The notes under the pieces: generated by a model
What the model saw: the letters and a program-made list of their open reading frames with translations, nothing else
What the model was told of the DNA's origin: nothing
Databases searched by the model: none
Source: JBCCGL01 sp039029275
Lineage (GTDB): Bacteria > Pseudomonadota > Gammaproteobacteria > JBCCGL01
DNA length: 64,000 nucleotides
Direction of reading: 5' to 3'
Assembly (NCBI GenBank): GCA_039029275.1
Contig: JBCCGL010000004.1
Span: 1-64,000 of the forward strand
Shown here: one piece after another, positions 44,078 to 53,203 of the stretch
How the letters are laid out: every line of letters begins with the position of its first letter
Numbering within the stretch: the first letter of the stretch is position 1
Position numbers and translations under genes: made by a program

Positions 44078-45010
44078 TCACAAATGCTTGGCTGTACCCG
44101 TTACAGAATCAGCTGCCTGACGAAGTAACCACTCTCGAAACGCGACGATTTTGGTTCGCTGAGCCATCTCTTCGCGACACACAATCCAGTAACCGCCAGA
44201 CGCCATAACATTGCTTTCGAACAAGCGCACGAGTCGTCCTGCGTCAATGTCATCCTGAGCCAGGGAGGTTCGAGTAATCGCAACACCTTGTCCTTCGACC
44301 GCGGCGGCAATCACCATATCCCCCTGATTGAAAAACAGACCGCTACGCGTATCGATTTCCACACCCACCGCGCGACACCAGGTTTCCCAGTCGAGTCCGT
44401 GGCAATTTGGCTCTCCAAAGCGGCTGTCGGTTTCATCGTGAATTAGAACGAAGTGACGAAGATCGTCCGGTTCTTCAAGCTTGTGCGATCGCTTGAGCAG
44501 CGCGGGGCTGCAAACCGGAAACACTTCTTCGCGCATAAGGGGCACAGCGTGCAACCCGGGTGTGTCGGCGAACACATAACGCACCGCCACATCAATGCCG
44601 CCCACGGAGAAATCGACAGGCGTGTCGTCCGCGTGAATGCGTAATTCGATTTCCGGATGATACCTGTTGAAGTCCGACAGCCGCGGGATCAACCACTTCA
44701 TCGCAAAGGATGGCAATGTGCTTACCGTCAGCGGGCCCGAGCGCTCGTCTGCCTTGATTGCATCAATCGCCTCGGCAATCGCGTTAACGGATCGCGCGAC
44801 CACGGGCGCGAGCTGTCTGCCCTCTTCTGTGAGATCCAGCGCGCGCGCACGACGAACGAACAATCGAAACCCCAACTGCTCTTCAAGCTGCTTGATGCGT
44901 TGGCTCACCGCCGCCTGCGTGACGAACAACTCCTTAGCCGCGAGGGTAAAGCTCAAATGCCGCGCGGCTGCATCGAAAGCGCGAAAACCACTCAGTGGAG
45001 GGATTGCCAT
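44078..45010 (-). CDS. LysR-family transcriptional regulator, GcvA-like
   Basis: The protein has 310 residues. The helix-turn-helix is LSFTLAAKELFVTQAAVSQRI and the substrate-binding domain runs from about 95 to 300 (VSTLPSFAMKWLIPRL, VDVAVRY-like GGIDVAVRY). The ATG at 45010 has AAGGA eight bases upstream and is preferred to the frame end at 45028. It is divergent from the DUF1127 gene, a common arrangement for GcvA-like regulators. Its target genes are not shown by the sequence. Confidence 0.9.
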   Translation of the reverse strand: MAIPPLSGFRAFDAAARHLSFTLAAKELFVTQAAVSQRIKQLEEQLGFRLFVRRARALDLTEEGRQLAPVVARSVNAIAEAIDAIKADERSGPLTVSTLPSFAMKWLIPRLSDFNRYHPEIELRIHADDTPVDFSVGGIDVAVRYVFADTPGLHAVPLMREEVFPVCSPALLKRSHKLEEPDDLRHFVLIHDETDSRFGEPNCHGLDWETWCRAVGVEIDTRSGLFFNQGDMVIAAAVEGQGVAITRTSLAQDDIDAGRLVRLFESNVMASGGYWIVCREEMAQRTKIVAFREWLLRQAADSVTGTAKHL

Positions 45011-45019
45011 AATACGATC

Positions 45020-45031
45020 CTTATACATAAG
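45020..45031. promoter_or_regulatory. Palindrome CTTATACATAAG at the LysR start
   Basis: A 5-bp inverted repeat with a 2-nt spacer just upstream of the regulator start, overlapping its ribosome-binding site region. It could be an autoregulatory LysR operator half or chance in an AT-rich gap. Confidence 0.3.
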
Positions 45032-45161
45032 TATTTCTTATCTATGTTGTCAGATTAACTCGTTTGTCATCACTCATAAGGCCCACCATAATTCACTCAC
45101 CTAGAGCAAACCGAGGCAAAGCCTTAATTTCTTGAATAAGCAATGTTAATGGAGAAATGCG

Positions 45162-45395
45162 ATGAATCAAGCCCAAATTCATATCGACCAGACCGTGTGC
45201 CAAATCGGTGTAAACAACATTGCCGATCGCTCGCCGAGCAAACTGTGGACCTTGGCAATGACTCTCGAGCTGTGGCACCGCCGGGTGCAAACACGTCGGC
45301 ACCTGGCCAAGCTCGACCATGATCAACTAAACGATATCGGTGTCAGTTTCGAGCAGGCGCGAGACGAAATGAAAAAACCCTTCTGGGTCTGCTAG
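45162..45395 (+). CDS. DUF1127 small protein
   Basis: The protein has 77 residues. The C-terminal half has the DUF1127 pattern LELWHRRVQTRRHLAKLDHDQLND, cited for WHRR and RRHLAKLD, followed by IGVSFEQA and KKPFWVC. A GGAG lies eight bases before the ATG. DUF1127 proteins are small basic proteins, some of which affect phosphate or RNA metabolism. It is divergent from a LysR gene and followed by a GST gene. Confidence 0.85.
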   Translation: MNQAQIHIDQTVCQIGVNNIADRSPSKLWTLAMTLELWHRRVQTRRHLAKLDHDQLNDIGVSFEQARDEMKKPFWVC

Positions 45396-45476
45396 ACCAG
45401 ACTTCATGAAGGCAAGCGTTGCGCAGGGAGGCGCTTTTTTGCGAATCTAAACGCTGGATAACCTTGGGGATGCACA

Positions 45477-46079
45477 ATGTATACAGTTTTCGGCGACCCT
45501 CTTTCCGGTAATTGCCACAAGGTACGGCTGGTTCTCGAACACCTCCGCCTTGCGTATGAGTGGAAGGATATCGGCGTTACGACAGGAGAAACAGGCAGTT
45601 CTGAATTTCGCGCCATGAACCCGGTCGGCCAGGTACCGGTACTGGCGCTTCCAAACGGCGAATACCTCTCGCAATCAAACGCGATAATGCACTACCTTGC
45701 GCATGGCTCTGAACTCCTGCCAGCCGATCCTATAGAGCTCGCACGCGTCCTCGAGTGGTTGTACTTTGAGCAGTACAGCCACGAGCCGGTAATCGCCACC
45801 GTGCGATTCTGGATCTACTACCTCGACGCCGAAGACGAATACGCCGACAAAATTGCCGAGTGTCGCCCCAAGGGGTACGCCGCGCTTGATGTCATGGAAC
45901 AACACCTGAAGCACTCAAGTTTTCTCGCGGCCGGCCGTTACACGATTGCAGATGCGGGGTTATTCGCCTACACGCACGTCGCCCACCAAGGTAAGTACGA
46001 CTTGAGCGCTTACCCGGCGATTCGCGACTGGCTTGCCCGCGTTGAAGCGCAACCGGGATTCGTACCGATGGGTGAGTGA
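45477..46079 (+). CDS. Glutathione S-transferase family protein
   Basis: The protein has 200 residues. The thioredoxin-fold N-terminal domain starts GDPLSGNCHKVRLVLEHL and contains MNPVGQVPVLAL and the glutathione-binding SQSNAIMHYL. The all-alpha C-terminal domain follows from about 85. It may conjugate or reduce glutathione adducts; the substrate is unknown. It is 81 bp after the DUF1127 gene on the same strand. Confidence 0.9.
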   Translation: MYTVFGDPLSGNCHKVRLVLEHLRLAYEWKDIGVTTGETGSSEFRAMNPVGQVPVLALPNGEYLSQSNAIMHYLAHGSELLPADPIELARVLEWLYFEQYSHEPVIATVRFWIYYLDAEDEYADKIAECRPKGYAALDVMEQHLKHSSFLAAGRYTIADAGLFAYTHVAHQGKYDLSAYPAIRDWLARVEAQPGFVPMGE

Positions 46080-46137
46080 CAGTCGGTTAACGAGAGTCAT
46101 CGGTTGCCTTTTCTTTGGTTAAAAGCGAGGTAATACG

Positions 46138-46368
46138 ATGGAAACACCCCCTCTCGATTCCGCAGCGACCGGCATCCAGCGCGGCCTCAGCACAATTGAA
46201 AATGCCAGCGCCAAAATTGCCAGCGCATCACAGCAAAGCGGCAAAGACGATCGCACCACCGAAGCTGTGGCAGAACTTGCCGAAGGCAAGCAGCAGGCTC
46301 AGGCTTCGGCCAAATCGCTGAGCGCAGAAAACGACGTGATCGGCGCCCTGCTCTCGACCAAGGCATAA
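46138..46368 (+). CDS. Small hypothetical helical protein
   Basis: The protein has 76 residues, rich in Ala, Ser, Lys and Glu, with no membrane segment or signal. The sequence looks like one or two amphipathic helices (IQRGLSTIENASAKIASASQ). GAGGT lies upstream of the ATG. It sits 23 bp before the SprA-like peptidase gene and may be its partner. I do not recognise it. Confidence 0.6.
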   Translation: METPPLDSAATGIQRGLSTIENASAKIASASQQSGKDDRTTEAVAELAEGKQQAQASAKSLSAENDVIGALLSTKA

Positions 46369-46391
46369 AACCGCCGCGCTTCGCTGTCTCA

Positions 46392-47150
46392 ATGATTGTC
46401 AGTTCACCCGCGTTCACACCGACTGCCTCGCCGTTTATAAACGGTGCGGCGAGCAATCTGAAGCCGCAGTCGGAAGCGGGCAAAACACTAATCCCCGGTG
46501 TTGACCAAGCTGATGGCGCGGAAGCACCAAGCGACAAACCTCAATCCAACACAGCGACCACCGCATCAGAAAGCAATACGGGCAAGCAAAATGGCGACGA
46601 TCCGAAAAAGCCGATTGAAGGTAGCCCTGAGGCCACGCGGGAGGCACTGAAGGATCCGAACAGCCCCGAGTACAAACTAGTTCAGGAGCTCAAACAACGC
46701 GACCGCGAAGTACGCGCGCACGAGCAGGCGCACCTGGTTGCCGCCGGCCCCCATGCGCGCGGTGGGCCATTCTACGATTACCAAAAAGGGCCAGACGGCC
46801 GCAACTACGCGGTCGGCGGCCACGTCAACATCGACACCGCCGCAGTGCCTGGCGACCCTGAAGCCACTCTGCGCAAGGCTGAGACGATCCGCCGTGCGGC
46901 GCTCGCACCGGCGGAACCCTCATCGCAGGATCGCCAGGTGGCCGCTCAAGCCACCAGCATGGCGGCCGAGGCGAGGCAGGAAATCCTGCAAATGCGGTTG
47001 GAAGAATCTGGCACAAAGCGCGAATCCGGTGATGAGGTCAGTGCTGAGCAAGAACGCAGCAACAAGCAACAAAAGGCCGACTTACAGCAGCGTCTTATCG
47101 ACAGCGGTGCAATGCCCGAGCCGGCGATTACGATTGATATTGCGGCTTAA
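46392..47150 (+). CDS. SprA-related putative metallopeptidase
   Basis: The protein has 252 residues. The N-terminal 90 are low-complexity and hydrophilic. The conserved core reads KQRDREVRAHEQAHLVAAG, with an HExxH-type zinc motif (HEQAH), then GGPFYDYQKGPDGRNYAVGG and GDPEATLRKAETIRRAALAP. This matches the SprA-related / CJM1_0395 family, whose function is poorly known. It has no signal peptide. It ends with a 4-bp overlap of the convergent hypothetical gene. Confidence 0.78.
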   Translation: MIVSSPAFTPTASPFINGAASNLKPQSEAGKTLIPGVDQADGAEAPSDKPQSNTATTASESNTGKQNGDDPKKPIEGSPEATREALKDPNSPEYKLVQELKQRDREVRAHEQAHLVAAGPHARGGPFYDYQKGPDGRNYAVGGHVNIDTAAVPGDPEATLRKAETIRRAALAPAEPSSQDRQVAAQATSMAAEARQEILQMRLEESGTKRESGDEVSAEQERSNKQQKADLQQRLIDSGAMPEPAITIDIAA

Positions 47151-47677
47151 CACCCGATTGCACCCGGGTTGTCGAACTCCCGTGGAGAGGGCCACACTGG
47201 AGATTTTGAATTGATGCTTTTCACGCCGGGCGCGCTTGGTGGTTGAAACTTTTGAAGGTATTTCCGGGCCCTCGGCATCGCATTGTGCAAGAACTGCTCG
47301 GGCTCGCGTAACCAGAGACCATCAAATCGCTTTGATTGCTCTTCTGATATCAGCACTTCCACGGGAAGTCTTTTGACCATGCCATCCCAGGCCTCAAACT
47401 GCTGCCGCGCCTTGCGCTTATATCGCTCGAGGTATCGAGGCCAATGTGAGTACCCGTGGTAGTCAAACACTATGTATCCATTTGCCATCACAATGTGATT
47501 TCCTGAGTATCCGTCAACTGGATTAATCCAGTACGGTTTAAAGCCAAACCTTTCGTATTTCAGTGCAAAAGCGTATGCCAGGATGTGGCAAGCTCCACAC
47601 GCGAAGAACACCTTGTCAGGCAAATTCCAACGCGCTACTGGATCGCTTTTCGTATTCTTTGTCCTGAGCCGATACAT
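47147..47677 (-). CDS. Hypothetical protein with possible Cys-His-Asp triad
   Basis: This is a 176-residue protein I do not recognise. Near residue 27 is FFACGACHILAYAF, with a Cys at the start of a hydrophobic helix. About 35 residues on come GNHIVMANGYIVFDYHG, with His and Asp spaced as in transglutaminase- or papain-like enzymes. The C-terminal half is basic and Trp/Tyr-rich. There is no signal peptide. Whether it is an enzyme is a guess from this spacing. Confidence 0.6.
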   Translation of the reverse strand: MYRLRTKNTKSDPVARWNLPDKVFFACGACHILAYAFALKYERFGFKPYWINPVDGYSGNHIVMANGYIVFDYHGYSHWPRYLERYKRKARQQFEAWDGMVKRLPVEVLISEEQSKRFDGLWLREPEQFLHNAMPRARKYLQKFQPPSAPGVKSINSKSPVWPSPREFDNPGAIGC

Positions 47678-47766
47678 CCGAGATTTTCAGCTACACCAGC
47701 ATCCTTACTGCAAAACCGCAGGCGAGGTAGATATCGACACCACGGGCGCTGACAATTCCATTGCGC

Positions 47767-48222
47767 TCATTTTTGGCCCGCATTAAGCGCTTTGAGCAAA
47801 CACACTATTCGATCAGTCTCGCCAAATCCCAATTTCTTGTGTAGCCTGATGCTGGCTTCATTGTCCACTTCGGCATCACTCGCGATCTCATCAAAACCGA
47901 GCGACAACGCCCAGGATTCTGCTTGCTTCATCAGGTACGTTCCGTAGCCCATGCCTTGAAACGCGGGCTTCACATACCAACCCTCAACATACGGAACGGA
48001 GGCGTTGCGACTCCCTTCAGCATAATTTCTAACGTTCAGTTCGATAAAGCCCACTATCTCTTGACCTTGTTCAATGACATAAACCTGCCTTATGACGATC
48101 GAATTGCCGTCAAAATATTCGCCGATTTCGGATAGGTGGCAATCGCTTGTGTCGGGCCAAAGCTCGGTTCTCATCTCTGACCAAACGCCAGTGTCCACTC
48201 TGCTCACCTCTCGAATATTCAT
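47767..48222 (-). CDS. GNAT acetyltransferase, AAC(6')-like
   Basis: The protein has 151 residues of the GNAT fold. The acetyl-CoA loop is AFQGMGYGTYLM. Features shared with aminoglycoside 6'-N-acetyltransferases are WSEMRTELWPDTSDCHLSEI near the N-terminus, cited for ELWP, then VEGWYVKPAF, EIASDAEVDNEASIRLH and LGFGETDRIV. No integron or transposon context is seen, so it looks chromosomal. The natural substrate may be another amine. Confidence 0.78.
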   Translation of the reverse strand: MNIREVSRVDTGVWSEMRTELWPDTSDCHLSEIGEYFDGNSIVIRQVYVIEQGQEIVGFIELNVRNYAEGSRNASVPYVEGWYVKPAFQGMGYGTYLMKQAESWALSLGFDEIASDAEVDNEASIRLHKKLGFGETDRIVCLLKALNAGQK

Positions 48223-48246
48223 AGGCTGGCGACAAAGTGTTGTTAA

Positions 48247-49125
48247 CTAGTTCGGCGTGCCGTCGAGCGTCATCAAGGCACCGTAGCATTCGGGACGCCG
48301 ATCTCGAAAAACTCCCCAGGTTTCGCGATAGTCGCGAACTTCATCGAGATCGAATGTATGCGTGAGTACGCTCTTATCGCTGCGATTCGCCTCCGCAACC
48401 TTGGAGCCGGTGTGATCGGCGATAAATGACGAGCCGTAAAACGTCATCGCGATATCGCTATCACTTCCGGTCTCTTTTCCGATTCGATTGGAGGCCACCA
48501 GAGGTGTGATGTTGGCGCCCGCGTGCCCGCACATCACATTTTGCCAATGACGCATCGAATCGACGCTTTCGTCGCCCGGCTCGCTGCCAATCGCGGTCGG
48601 ATATAGCAACACCTCTGCACCCTGCAAAGCCATGCTGCGAGCAGCCTCGGGAAACCACTGGTCCCAGCAGATTCCCAGGCCGATTTTTGCGTATCGGGTG
48701 TCCCACACCTTGAAGCCGGTGTCTCCGGGGCTGAAGTAAGTTTTTTCCTGGTACCCGATTGCGTTGGGGATATGGGTTTTTCGATAGACCCCGAGCACGC
48801 TGCCGTCCGCGTCTATCATCGCGACCGAGTTAAAAAACGCGTTGCCGGATTTTTCGTACCAGCTCACAGGTAATACGAGGGATAATTCTTTCGCCAATTC
48901 GGAAAAGCGTTTTATCGTCGTGTTGTCCTCGCGCGTGCTGGCGAGCGCCTGATGTTTAAAATCCTGCTCGATGCAAAAATACGGGGTCTCGAACAATTCC
49001 TGAATCAGCACGATCTGCGCACCAGCGCCTGCCGCCTCGCGAACCAGTGACTCGGCCAGTTCGACGTTACGACCGATATCCCAGATGCAGTCCATCTGAG
49101 TTGCCGCGACAGTCACATTTGCCAT
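48247..49125 (-). CDS. aguB: N-carbamoylputrescine amidohydrolase
   Basis: The protein has 292 residues of the nitrilase superfamily. The catalytic Glu, Lys and Cys are in IQELFETPYF, YRKTHIPN and GICWDQWFPEA. The pattern matches AguB, which converts N-carbamoylputrescine to putrescine, ammonia and CO2. The agmatine deiminase gene lies 14 bp upstream on the same strand, so the pair gives agmatine to putrescine. Confidence 0.93.
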   Translation of the reverse strand: MANVTVAATQMDCIWDIGRNVELAESLVREAAGAGAQIVLIQELFETPYFCIEQDFKHQALASTREDNTTIKRFSELAKELSLVLPVSWYEKSGNAFFNSVAMIDADGSVLGVYRKTHIPNAIGYQEKTYFSPGDTGFKVWDTRYAKIGLGICWDQWFPEAARSMALQGAEVLLYPTAIGSEPGDESVDSMRHWQNVMCGHAGANITPLVASNRIGKETGSDSDIAMTFYGSSFIADHTGSKVAEANRSDKSVLTHTFDLDEVRDYRETWGVFRDRRPECYGALMTLDGTPN

Positions 49126-49139
49126 AGTGGGTCCTCCGA

Positions 49140-50186
49140 TTAGCGCGGTTGTTGTTGAGTGATGCAGTGGATGCCGCCACCGCCCGGCGCGATTGCGTTG
49201 ATATCAACCATTACAATTTTGCGGTCACTGAAAACACCGGCGAGCAGTTCCCGAACGTCGAGATCTGCCCTCACGCCGTAACAAGGCATGACAAGGCCGC
49301 CGTTTGGCAGGTAGTAGTTGATGTAACTGCTGCAAAACAGCTCAAAGCCTTCGCCAATCGAGTCGTGCTCAACTTCGAGATCGATAATCTCCAGATTACG
49401 CCCGTTAGCATCTGTTGCCAGCTCCAGAGCGCGGCGGTTTTCCGCTTCTAAGTTGGCGATAACAGGATCGGCGCTAAGATCCTTTTCTACCATCACCACG
49501 CCAGGTTTGACAAAACACATCACACCGTCGACGTGGCCGTCGGTCATGTCCGATGTGACCGCATCCAAATCACCCGGCAGCCAGATCACTTTTCGTGCAC
49601 CGGTCGCCCGGCATAATTCGATCTCGGCTTCTTTGTGATTCATTCCCCAGTTGCGATTGGCATTCAGGACAACCGATTCCGTTGTCACCAGCGTTCCCTC
49701 CCCGTCGACATGAATCGCACCGCCCTCCAGAACGAGACTGGAGCGATACGCGTGCATATCCAGATGGTCAAGAACACGCCCCGCGAGTTGCGCGTCTTCC
49801 TGATAAACAGGCGTGTACCCACCCCAGCAGTTAAAACGCCACGCGGTACCCGCGACTTCGCCGGTTTCCTCGTGCCTGACAAAACTCGGGCCGGAGTCGC
49901 GCATCCAAGAATCGTCAATGGGAATTGAGAGTACGTCGACACCCTCACCGCAACGCGCCCGTGCTCTGGGCAAATCCGGTGGATTGACCACCATTGTGAC
50001 CGGCTCAAACTGCGCGATGGCGTTGGCGACATCAGCGTAGTCCTGCTCGACTGCATCGATATCACCCCATTGCGGGTGCGCACTTGGCCATGCCATCCAT
50101 GTCCGCTTATGCGGATGCCACTCCGCCGGCATACAGAATCCGGCATCGAGCGGTGTCGTGCCGATTAGACCTGAATCTTCGCGCAA
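49140..50186 (-). CDS. aguA: Agmatine deiminase
   Basis: The protein has 348 residues. Family motifs are GFCMPAEWHPHKRTWMAWP, DSWMRDSGPSF, GHVDGVMCFV and GGGGIHCITQQQP with the catalytic Cys. It converts agmatine to N-carbamoylputrescine. The TTG at 50186 is the only start that keeps the conserved N-terminus. It begins one base after the ClC stop codon, so it is probably translated by coupling. The alternative ATG at 50132 would remove conserved residues. Confidence 0.93.
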   Translation of the reverse strand: MREDSGLIGTTPLDAGFCMPAEWHPHKRTWMAWPSAHPQWGDIDAVEQDYADVANAIAQFEPVTMVVNPPDLPRARARCGEGVDVLSIPIDDSWMRDSGPSFVRHEETGEVAGTAWRFNCWGGYTPVYQEDAQLAGRVLDHLDMHAYRSSLVLEGGAIHVDGEGTLVTTESVVLNANRNWGMNHKEAEIELCRATGARKVIWLPGDLDAVTSDMTDGHVDGVMCFVKPGVVMVEKDLSADPVIANLEAENRRALELATDANGRNLEIIDLEVEHDSIGEGFELFCSSYINYYLPNGGLVMPCYGVRADLDVRELLAGVFSDRKIVMVDINAIAPGGGGIHCITQQQPR

Positions 50187-50187
50187 A

Positions 50188-51894
50188 TCAGTTCACCCCG
50201 TACTCTTCGTCGCGTGCAGCTCTTAGAGCGTCGTTATACGCCCGCAACACATCGCCCCGATAGACTACACCGTAAGGCCCAGCAGAACCTCCCTCAGGGT
50301 CGATTACTGGTACGCAATCGATTTGATATTGATCCATCAACGCCATTGCACCGTTCAAGCTGGTTTGCCGCGTAATTGCGAATGAAGAAGCGAGCAAATG
50401 CGGTACAACGTCGGTTTCCGGATCGTCCTGTACTTTGTTGCTGCTCAATCGACCCAGCGTTGCGCTGCCAATGAACTGCTCGCTCTCAAACGCCAATACC
50501 ACAGCGACGCCATCCCCAACCATTTGCGAGCGCGCCTCGCGCAAGCTCACGCTGGCATCCACACGGCTGAAGCTGCTACTGACAATTGTCTCAACCTTCG
50601 TCGTCATCAACAGACTCTGGTTTCGACCGCGATTAAGATTGATGCCGCGTTGCTGCAACTGCCAGCGAAAAAATGACGAATGCGGCGACTGTTGCATCAC
50701 GGTGCTGGCGATGGCAGCCGCCAACATGACCGCGACAACGAGTTGATAGTCCGCGGTTAGCTCGAAAATAATCAACAATGTGGAAATGGGAGCACCGAGT
50801 AATGCCGACGCCACGCCCGCCATACCGACGACTGAATACACGCCCTGCGCGCTTGCTAAATCGGGATAAAACTGCACCGCACCCCACCAGAACGAACCCC
50901 CGAGCATTGCCCCTATAAACAAGGCCGGGCTGAACACGCCGCCGGCAAATCCGCTGCCAAGGCACACGCCAGTTGCAAACACCTTCGCCGCGCACATCGC
51001 GAACAACAAAAACACCGGCAGACTGCCGCGCAACGCCATGTCGGTGGCTTCGTAGCCGACCCCCAATACCAGCGGAAACTGGATCGCGACCAATCCGATG
51101 ATTAATCCTGCAACCATCGGGCGCATCCAGATTGGCAACGAAGTCCTGGCCCAGAGAATTTGCGTGCCGCGCACGCAGTAGATCAGCGCCAGCGCGATGA
51201 GTCCTGACACAACACCCAACAGGGCGAACGCGGGCATCTCCCACCACGAGTTGATTGCGTAATCGGGCAGGGAAAAGGCGGGCGAATCGCCGAGAATCTG
51301 CCGCGTTACGATGACTGCCGCAATCGTGCTGATAACAGTTGGCGTTAAAACGCGCAGCGAGTAGTAGCCAACAATCACCTCAAGCGCAAACAGCACCCCG
51401 GCAATCGGCGCATTGAACGACGCCGTAACTGCGGCGGCCGCGCCACAGCCGAGCAACACCAGCGAGTCGCCGGGAGAGAACTTTAAATACTTGGCTAACC
51501 ACGCGCTTACGGTTGCACAGAGGTGAATTGCGGGCCCTTCGCGCCCCAATGACGCACCTGAACCCAGCGAAAGCACGGTCGCGATTGCGCTCACGGCTCC
51601 TGTTCGCACATCAAGTGCACCGCCGCGCATGGCAGCAGCCTCCATCACATCACTGACGCCGTGATAGCGCCCGATCATCGGGAAAGCGCGCAAAAGCAAA
51701 CCAACGAGCAAACCACCTGCAACCGGGGCCAGTAACAGCTGCCACCACGGCAAGGCATGGAGCGCGCCGGATTCACGGTAAAAAAACAGATAAGTCGCCG
51801 CTTTGATCGCCTCAACCAGGGCGATCGTCCCCAGTGCGCTGATCACGCCAACGATCAGGGTAAGGGCCAGAAACAACAGGCGCTGTTTACTCAA
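50188..51894 (-). CDS. ClC-type chloride channel/transporter with CBS domains
   Basis: The protein has 568 residues. The selectivity motif is GSGASLGREGP (111-121) with the gating Glu in GREGP. Further signatures are FNAPIAGVLFALEV and GSGFAGGVFSPALFIGA. The C-terminal 120 or so residues hold two CBS-like units (TTKVETIVSSSFSRVDASVSLREA, cited as the start, and SFAITRQTSLNGAMALMDQYQ). It is likely a chloride channel or Cl-/H+ exchanger. It is followed within one base by aguA, which hints at a link to acid or polyamine physiology. Confidence 0.92.
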   Translation of the reverse strand: MSKQRLLFLALTLIVGVISALGTIALVEAIKAATYLFFYRESGALHALPWWQLLLAPVAGGLLVGLLLRAFPMIGRYHGVSDVMEAAAMRGGALDVRTGAVSAIATVLSLGSGASLGREGPAIHLCATVSAWLAKYLKFSPGDSLVLLGCGAAAAVTASFNAPIAGVLFALEVIVGYYSLRVLTPTVISTIAAVIVTRQILGDSPAFSLPDYAINSWWEMPAFALLGVVSGLIALALIYCVRGTQILWARTSLPIWMRPMVAGLIIGLVAIQFPLVLGVGYEATDMALRGSLPVFLLFAMCAAKVFATGVCLGSGFAGGVFSPALFIGAMLGGSFWWGAVQFYPDLASAQGVYSVVGMAGVASALLGAPISTLLIIFELTADYQLVVAVMLAAAIASTVMQQSPHSSFFRWQLQQRGINLNRGRNQSLLMTTKVETIVSSSFSRVDASVSLREARSQMVGDGVAVVLAFESEQFIGSATLGRLSSNKVQDDPETDVVPHLLASSFAITRQTSLNGAMALMDQYQIDCVPVIDPEGGSAGPYGVVYRGDVLRAYNDALRAARDEEYGVN

Positions 51895-51979
51895 AACTCA
51901 TCACAAAGGTTCAAAAACAAAATTCGCCCGATGATACGCAATAATTCTAGGTCGACAAACTCCGCGCTATAATCCGGGT

Positions 51980-53116
51980 ATGCACTACAGTCGCCGCGAT
52001 TTTTTGCACCTGTTGTCAGCCGGTGGCATTGCCGCGGTACTATGCGCGTGCTCACGTGCCCCAACGCCAAATGCGCGCAGTGGGCTTATCATTGGTGGCG
52101 GACAATTTATCGATCCGAAATTTCCGCAAAAAAAGCAGTACACACTGGCGCTGGCCGACACCAATCAACCGCAGCCCAAACTAATCGACATACCATTTCT
52201 ACCGCACGGCGTTGCGTTTTCAAAGCAAACGCCAAACCGTATGGCGGTGTTTGAAAAAATCGGACCTGGCGCGTGCGAAGTCGACATCAAAAAAGGTGAA
52301 ATGCTGCGGGTAATCGAAAAACATCCCAAGCGTTTTTTCTACGGTCACGGCGCGTTTTCAAGCGATCACAATCTGCTTTTCTCGACCGAAACGGTGCTCG
52401 ATTCGCAGCAGGGAATGATCGCAGTCCGAGATGCAAAAACTCACGAGTTGCTCGGAGAATTCCCCACCTATGGCGACAGCCCGCACGACTGTCGATTGAT
52501 TGATCAGGGGTCAGTCCTGCTGATCACCAACGGTGGTGGCGCGCGTGGCAGTCACAAGCGCCCCTCGGTTACCTATGTCGATGTCAACACGCAACAGTTG
52601 CTTGAAAGGATCGAAATCGACAACGACTATTTAAATGCCGGCCACGTCGCGCGCGCGCAAAACGGCAGCATCGCCGTGGTCTCTGCTCCACGAAAAGGCC
52701 TGGACGAAACGAACCTCGGTGGCGTGAGTTTACGACATGGCAAAGCAAACGAATTAATCAGCATGCGCGAACCGCAAGATGTAATCGAGCGTATGCGCGG
52801 CGAGGCATTGAGCGTATCGATTCACGAGGAAAGCGGGATCGTCGCGGTCACTCACCCCAACGGCAATATGGTGACGTTTTGGTCGATTGCCGAAAACCGG
52901 TTTTTGGCATCGCTCGACTTTGAGCGACCGCGGGGAGTGACGCAGTCCGTTGACCGCAGTCGCTTTGTTTTGAGCTACGGGCAGTCCGCGAGTCTGGTTG
53001 AAATCGACGTCGACAGTCTCAAACTGATTCCCGACACGGTCAAGCACGCAACCTATATTACCGGCTCACATATCTACAACTGGGATAGCGAAATCGGCGC
53101 GACGGAGCCAGCGTAA
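51980..53116 (+). CDS. DUF1513 periplasmic protein, Tat signal
   Basis: The protein has 378 residues. The N-terminus is a short twin-arginine signal (SRRDFLHLLSAGG) with a lipobox-like LCAC. The mature part is a seven-bladed-propeller-type protein with DUF1513 features (FYGHGAFSSDHNLLFSTE, LGEFPTYGDSPHDCRL, NGGGARGSHKRPSVTYVDV). In other bacteria DUF1513 genes are found with iron-uptake imelysin and thiol oxidoreductase genes, but none is next to this one. Function is unknown. Confidence 0.83.
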   Translation: MHYSRRDFLHLLSAGGIAAVLCACSRAPTPNARSGLIIGGGQFIDPKFPQKKQYTLALADTNQPQPKLIDIPFLPHGVAFSKQTPNRMAVFEKIGPGACEVDIKKGEMLRVIEKHPKRFFYGHGAFSSDHNLLFSTETVLDSQQGMIAVRDAKTHELLGEFPTYGDSPHDCRLIDQGSVLLITNGGGARGSHKRPSVTYVDVNTQQLLERIEIDNDYLNAGHVARAQNGSIAVVSAPRKGLDETNLGGVSLRHGKANELISMREPQDVIERMRGEALSVSIHEESGIVAVTHPNGNMVTFWSIAENRFLASLDFERPRGVTQSVDRSRFVLSYGQSASLVEIDVDSLKLIPDTVKHATYITGSHIYNWDSEIGATEPA

Positions 53117-53203
53117 GCCGACTCCGCCTCATTCAGTCAAAAACGCGGAATTGTTGAAAACGTTTTCGAGGCAGCAAATGCAACGCAGATAGTTTTCAAC
53201 CGG

